From WYZ-LMO2 sp040514265 (GTDB lineage Archaea > Halobacteriota > Archaeoglobi > Archaeoglobales > Archaeoglobaceae), in NCBI GenBank assembly GCA_040514265.1, contig JBEVCD010000013.1, positions 1-38,964 of the forward strand: a DNA stretch of 38,964 nucleotides. The letters are read 5' to 3'. Of this stretch, positions 36,877-38,964 are shown in pieces (positions within the stretch are counted from its first letter, which is position 1; the number at the start of each line of letters is the position of its first letter). The position numbers were made by a program, and so were the translations under genes. The notes beneath the pieces were generated by a model. The model did no database searches, was not told where the DNA came from, and was given only the letters and a program-made list of their open reading frames with translations.

Positions 36877-38958
36877 ATGATATGCGAGAGCTGCGGCGGC
36901 AAGGGTTACGTTGAGATCGAGAGAACCTGCGAAACCTGCGGCGGAAGCGGGAAGGCTAAGAGCTTTGACCCAAAAATAACAGTCGAACTGAGCAGAGAGC
37001 AGCTTGAGATGTTCATGAGGGGAGTTTGCGGGGTTTGCAGCGGAAGCGGGAAAGTTAAGCGGATGGAGGTTTGCAGGAGCTGCAACGGGAGCGGAAGGGT
37101 GGGGAAGTGCAGGCTGTGCGGAGCCAAGGTCTTCGGCGACTACGAGCTCTGTCCGAGCTGTCGCCGCAAGCCTCATGCTTTCAAGCTCAGAAACGCGTGC
37201 GGAATAGAGGACATCAGGCTGAACAGGGTTTACGTCGGCACGGTTTCGGCTGTTACGGACATAGGCGTGTTCGTCCAGCTCAACAAGAGGCTCAGGGGTC
37301 TCATCCACAGGAGGAACCTGAAAGAGCAGAACTTCGAGGAGGGCGGGGAGATCCTTGTTAAAGTTGCCGGTATCACGCCGAGCGGCGAAATAGACCTCTT
37401 ACCAGTCGAAATGGACGGATATGCGGTCATCGAGGTTTCGAAAGACGTGGAAGTTGTGGGTATAGCGGATCTCGAAAGGAAGATCGGGAAGCTGGTGGAA
37501 GTCAGGGGGATAGTTACGCACGTTAAGCAGACCGCCGGGCCTACGGTGTTCACGATACTCGACGGAAACCTCAGCGTCAACGCTGCAGCCTTCGAGGGGG
37601 GAGACAGAGCCTACCCGGAAATAGGCGTCGACGACGTCGTCAGAGTCGTTGGCATCGTGAAGCGGAGGGACTCGAAGCCGCAGATAGAGGTTCTGGAGAT
37701 GGAGAAGCTGCTTGGGGAGGAAGCTTACGAGATCAGGAAGAGAGTCCTCGCAGAAGTCGAGAGGGCTTGCGAACCCGAGTTCAGGGGATTTCTGATAGAG
37801 AGCGGGATTCTGAATGCACTGAAGGAAGAGATGATGTCCGTAGCCAGAGAGCTTAAGAGGGCGATATACGAGTCCCGTCCGGTGATAATAAGGCACCACT
37901 GGGACGCAGACGGCGTTTGCGGAGGGGTCGCGCTGGAAGTGGCGCTAACGAGGCTCGTGGAAAAGGTCCACTCGGACAGCGAGGCGAAGTATTACCTCGT
38001 GAAGAGAAGGATTTCGAGGGCTCCGTTCTACGAACTCGAAGACGTCGTGAAGGACCTCGACGAGAGTCTGGAGGATGCGGAGAAGTTCGGCGACAAAATT
38101 CCTCTCGTTGTCCTAGTCGACAACGGTAGCGGAGCTGAGGATGTTCCGGCTATAAGGCAGCTTTTAGCCTTCGGAGCCGACGTGATAACGATAGACCACC
38201 ACTACCCCGACGTGGAGGTGGACGCCTACCTGCTGCACCACGTCAACCCTTACAAGGTGGGGGGCGACAGCAACTACACCTCAGGCGTTCTGTGCGCTGA
38301 AATAGCAAGGATGATAAGCGACGTCGACGTCGTTCAGCTGGCAGCTGTGAGCGTCGTAGCCGACAGGGCTGAGGGGGAGGTTGAGAGGTACGTGGAGCTG
38401 AGCGGTCTGAGCAGAGAAGAACTCCAAGACATAGCGCTCGCGATAGAATACGAGATGTTCTACCTCCGCTTCAGACCTGCGAGCCAAATAATCCACGAAA
38501 TACTCGGTTTCGGTAGAAAGGACAGGCAGAAGAAGCTCGTGGATATCCTCTCCAGCTACGCCAAGCAGGCGATAGAGGAGCAGCTTCAGCCGGCTATGGA
38601 GAACGTGAAGGTTCAGGTGTTGCCAAATGGCGTGGCTCTGGCAGCTCTCGACGTTGAAAACTTTGCCAAAAAGTTCACCTTCCCACCACCGGGCAAGCTT
38701 ACCGGAGAAGTTCACGACAGGTTGAAGGAGAAGTACGAAAAGCTCGTAACAATAGGCTACGGTCCGGACTTTGCGGTTATAAGGAGCGAAGGTGTGCAGC
38801 TTGACATTCCGAGGTTGGTGGCGGAGCTGAGGAACGAAGTTGCAGCCGCCGTCGACGGCGGAGGACATCTGGTTGTAGGGTCAATAAAGTTCGTTCAGGG
38901 GAAGAGGAAGGAGGTGCTCTCCAGACTGGCTGCGAAGATAGGGAGTCTCAAAGTGTAA
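36877..38958 (+). CDS. COG1107 archaeal RecJ-like protein: DnaJ-type Zn finger, S1, OB and DHH domains
   Basis: The 693-residue protein starts with CESCGGKGY and carries four CxxC-type DnaJ-like repeats plus a further C-pair (residues 3-95). An S1 domain follows (about 113-175: VYVGTVSAVTDIGVFVQLNKRLRGLIH), then an OB-fold (about 200-275), and a DHH phosphoesterase core with RHHWDADGVCGG, VLVDNGSG and VITIDHHYPD. The C-terminal part has the DHHA1-like AAAVDGGGHLVVGSIKF. Members are proposed single-strand RNA/DNA exonucleases of archaea. The gene is complete, ending at a TAA 6 bp before the window edge. The start appears leaderless. Confidence 0.92.
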   Translation: MICESCGGKGYVEIERTCETCGGSGKAKSFDPKITVELSREQLEMFMRGVCGVCSGSGKVKRMEVCRSCNGSGRVGKCRLCGAKVFGDYELCPSCRRKPHAFKLRNACGIEDIRLNRVYVGTVSAVTDIGVFVQLNKRLRGLIHRRNLKEQNFEEGGEILVKVAGITPSGEIDLLPVEMDGYAVIEVSKDVEVVGIADLERKIGKLVEVRGIVTHVKQTAGPTVFTILDGNLSVNAAAFEGGDRAYPEIGVDDVVRVVGIVKRRDSKPQIEVLEMEKLLGEEAYEIRKRVLAEVERACEPEFRGFLIESGILNALKEEMMSVARELKRAIYESRPVIIRHHWDADGVCGGVALEVALTRLVEKVHSDSEAKYYLVKRRISRAPFYELEDVVKDLDESLEDAEKFGDKIPLVVLVDNGSGAEDVPAIRQLLAFGADVITIDHHYPDVEVDAYLLHHVNPYKVGGDSNYTSGVLCAEIARMISDVDVVQLAAVSVVADRAEGEVERYVELSGLSREELQDIALAIEYEMFYLRFRPASQIIHEILGFGRKDRQKKLVDILSSYAKQAIEEQLQPAMENVKVQVLPNGVALAALDVENFAKKFTFPPPGKLTGEVHDRLKEKYEKLVTIGYGPDFAVIRSEGVQLDIPRLVAELRNEVAAAVDGGGHLVVGSIKFVQGKRKEVLSRLAAKIGSLKV

Positions 38959-38964
38959 CCCCAA

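Noticed and set aside
1..38964. CRISPR arrays, insertion sequences, prophage genes or tRNA attachment sites
   Set aside because: No regularly spaced repeats, transposases, integrases or terminal inverted repeats were seen. Gene content is housekeeping and base and codon use look uniform, so there is no sign of a mobile island.

Overview
The window is a densely packed stretch of an archaeal chromosome, most likely from a hyperthermophilic member of the Archaeoglobales (Archaeoglobus/Geoglobus/Ferroglobus-like). Archaeal markers include GatD/GatE, KEOPS Pcc1, prefoldin beta, CDP-archaeol synthase (CarS), TrmY, the bifunctional FBP aldolase/phosphatase, archaeal NIP7-like and MCT-1-like PUA proteins, and MfnF of methanofuran synthesis. 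MfnF together with a complete methylmalonyl-CoA module fits Archaeoglobi better than a methanogen. The lineage is an inference from gene content. There are 48 protein genes. I found no rRNA, tRNA, CRISPR array or transposon, and the longest gene-free gap is about 146 bp, so no gap reaches 300 bp.

Layout. 102-6122 (+) is a seven-gene methylmalonyl-CoA operon: a 5S-type carboxyltransferase without its own biotin domain, mutase small subunit, epimerase, 12S/MmdA-type carboxyltransferase, a 41-residue accessory protein, a biotin carrier, and mutase large subunit. Neither biotin carboxylase nor the membrane subunit of a sodium-pumping decarboxylase is present, so a soluble transcarboxylase (methylmalonyl-CoA + pyruvate = propionyl-CoA + oxaloacetate) is the best reading. 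6193-7104 (+) holds an unknown protein and a small PD-(D/E)XK nuclease-like protein. 9231-7064 (-) holds a PUA protein, gatC and gatA. 9294-10650 (+) holds a winged-helix regulator, carS and pyrE. 13037-10612 (-) holds a KhtT/KhtU-like cation antiporter pair and a regulator that fuses a winged helix to a solute-binding-like domain. 13088-17709 (+) holds mazG-like, nicotinate phosphoribosyltransferase, argH, gatD, pcc1 and prefoldin beta. 21981-17690 (-) holds FBP aldolase/phosphatase, a degenerate E1/ThiF-like protein, gatE and a COG1497 regulator.

22042-22776 (+) is a single-domain KaiC-like ATPase. 24249-22752 (-) holds ylbF-like, ccdA-like and trmY. 24396-25256 (+) is a COG1340-type coiled-coil protein, possibly preceded by a leaderless mini-ORF. 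27254-25228 (-) holds an RCK-DHH-DHHA1 fusion and iorB. 28046-27312 (-) is an unknown protein. 28124-30948 (+) holds an unknown protein, a NIP7-like PUA protein, speE and the aconitase-X (phosphomevalonate dehydratase) large subunit. 31354-30926 (-) is a mini-flavodoxin. 31398-33295 (+) holds a COG1395 regulator, a flavin reductase-like protein and an ArsC-like phosphatase. 33406-36321 (+) holds an AAA ATPase, a PhnP-like metallo-hydrolase and mfnF. 36825-36271 (-) is a class II aldolase. 36877-38958 (+) is a COG1107 RecJ-like protein.

Two architectural rules stand out. All seven convergent gene pairs overlap tail to tail by 20-51 bp. Several divergent pairs are separated by only about 50-60 bp around one central, often palindromic, AT-rich box placed 25-28 bp from one or both start codons, which suggests leaderless transcription from shared bidirectional promoters.
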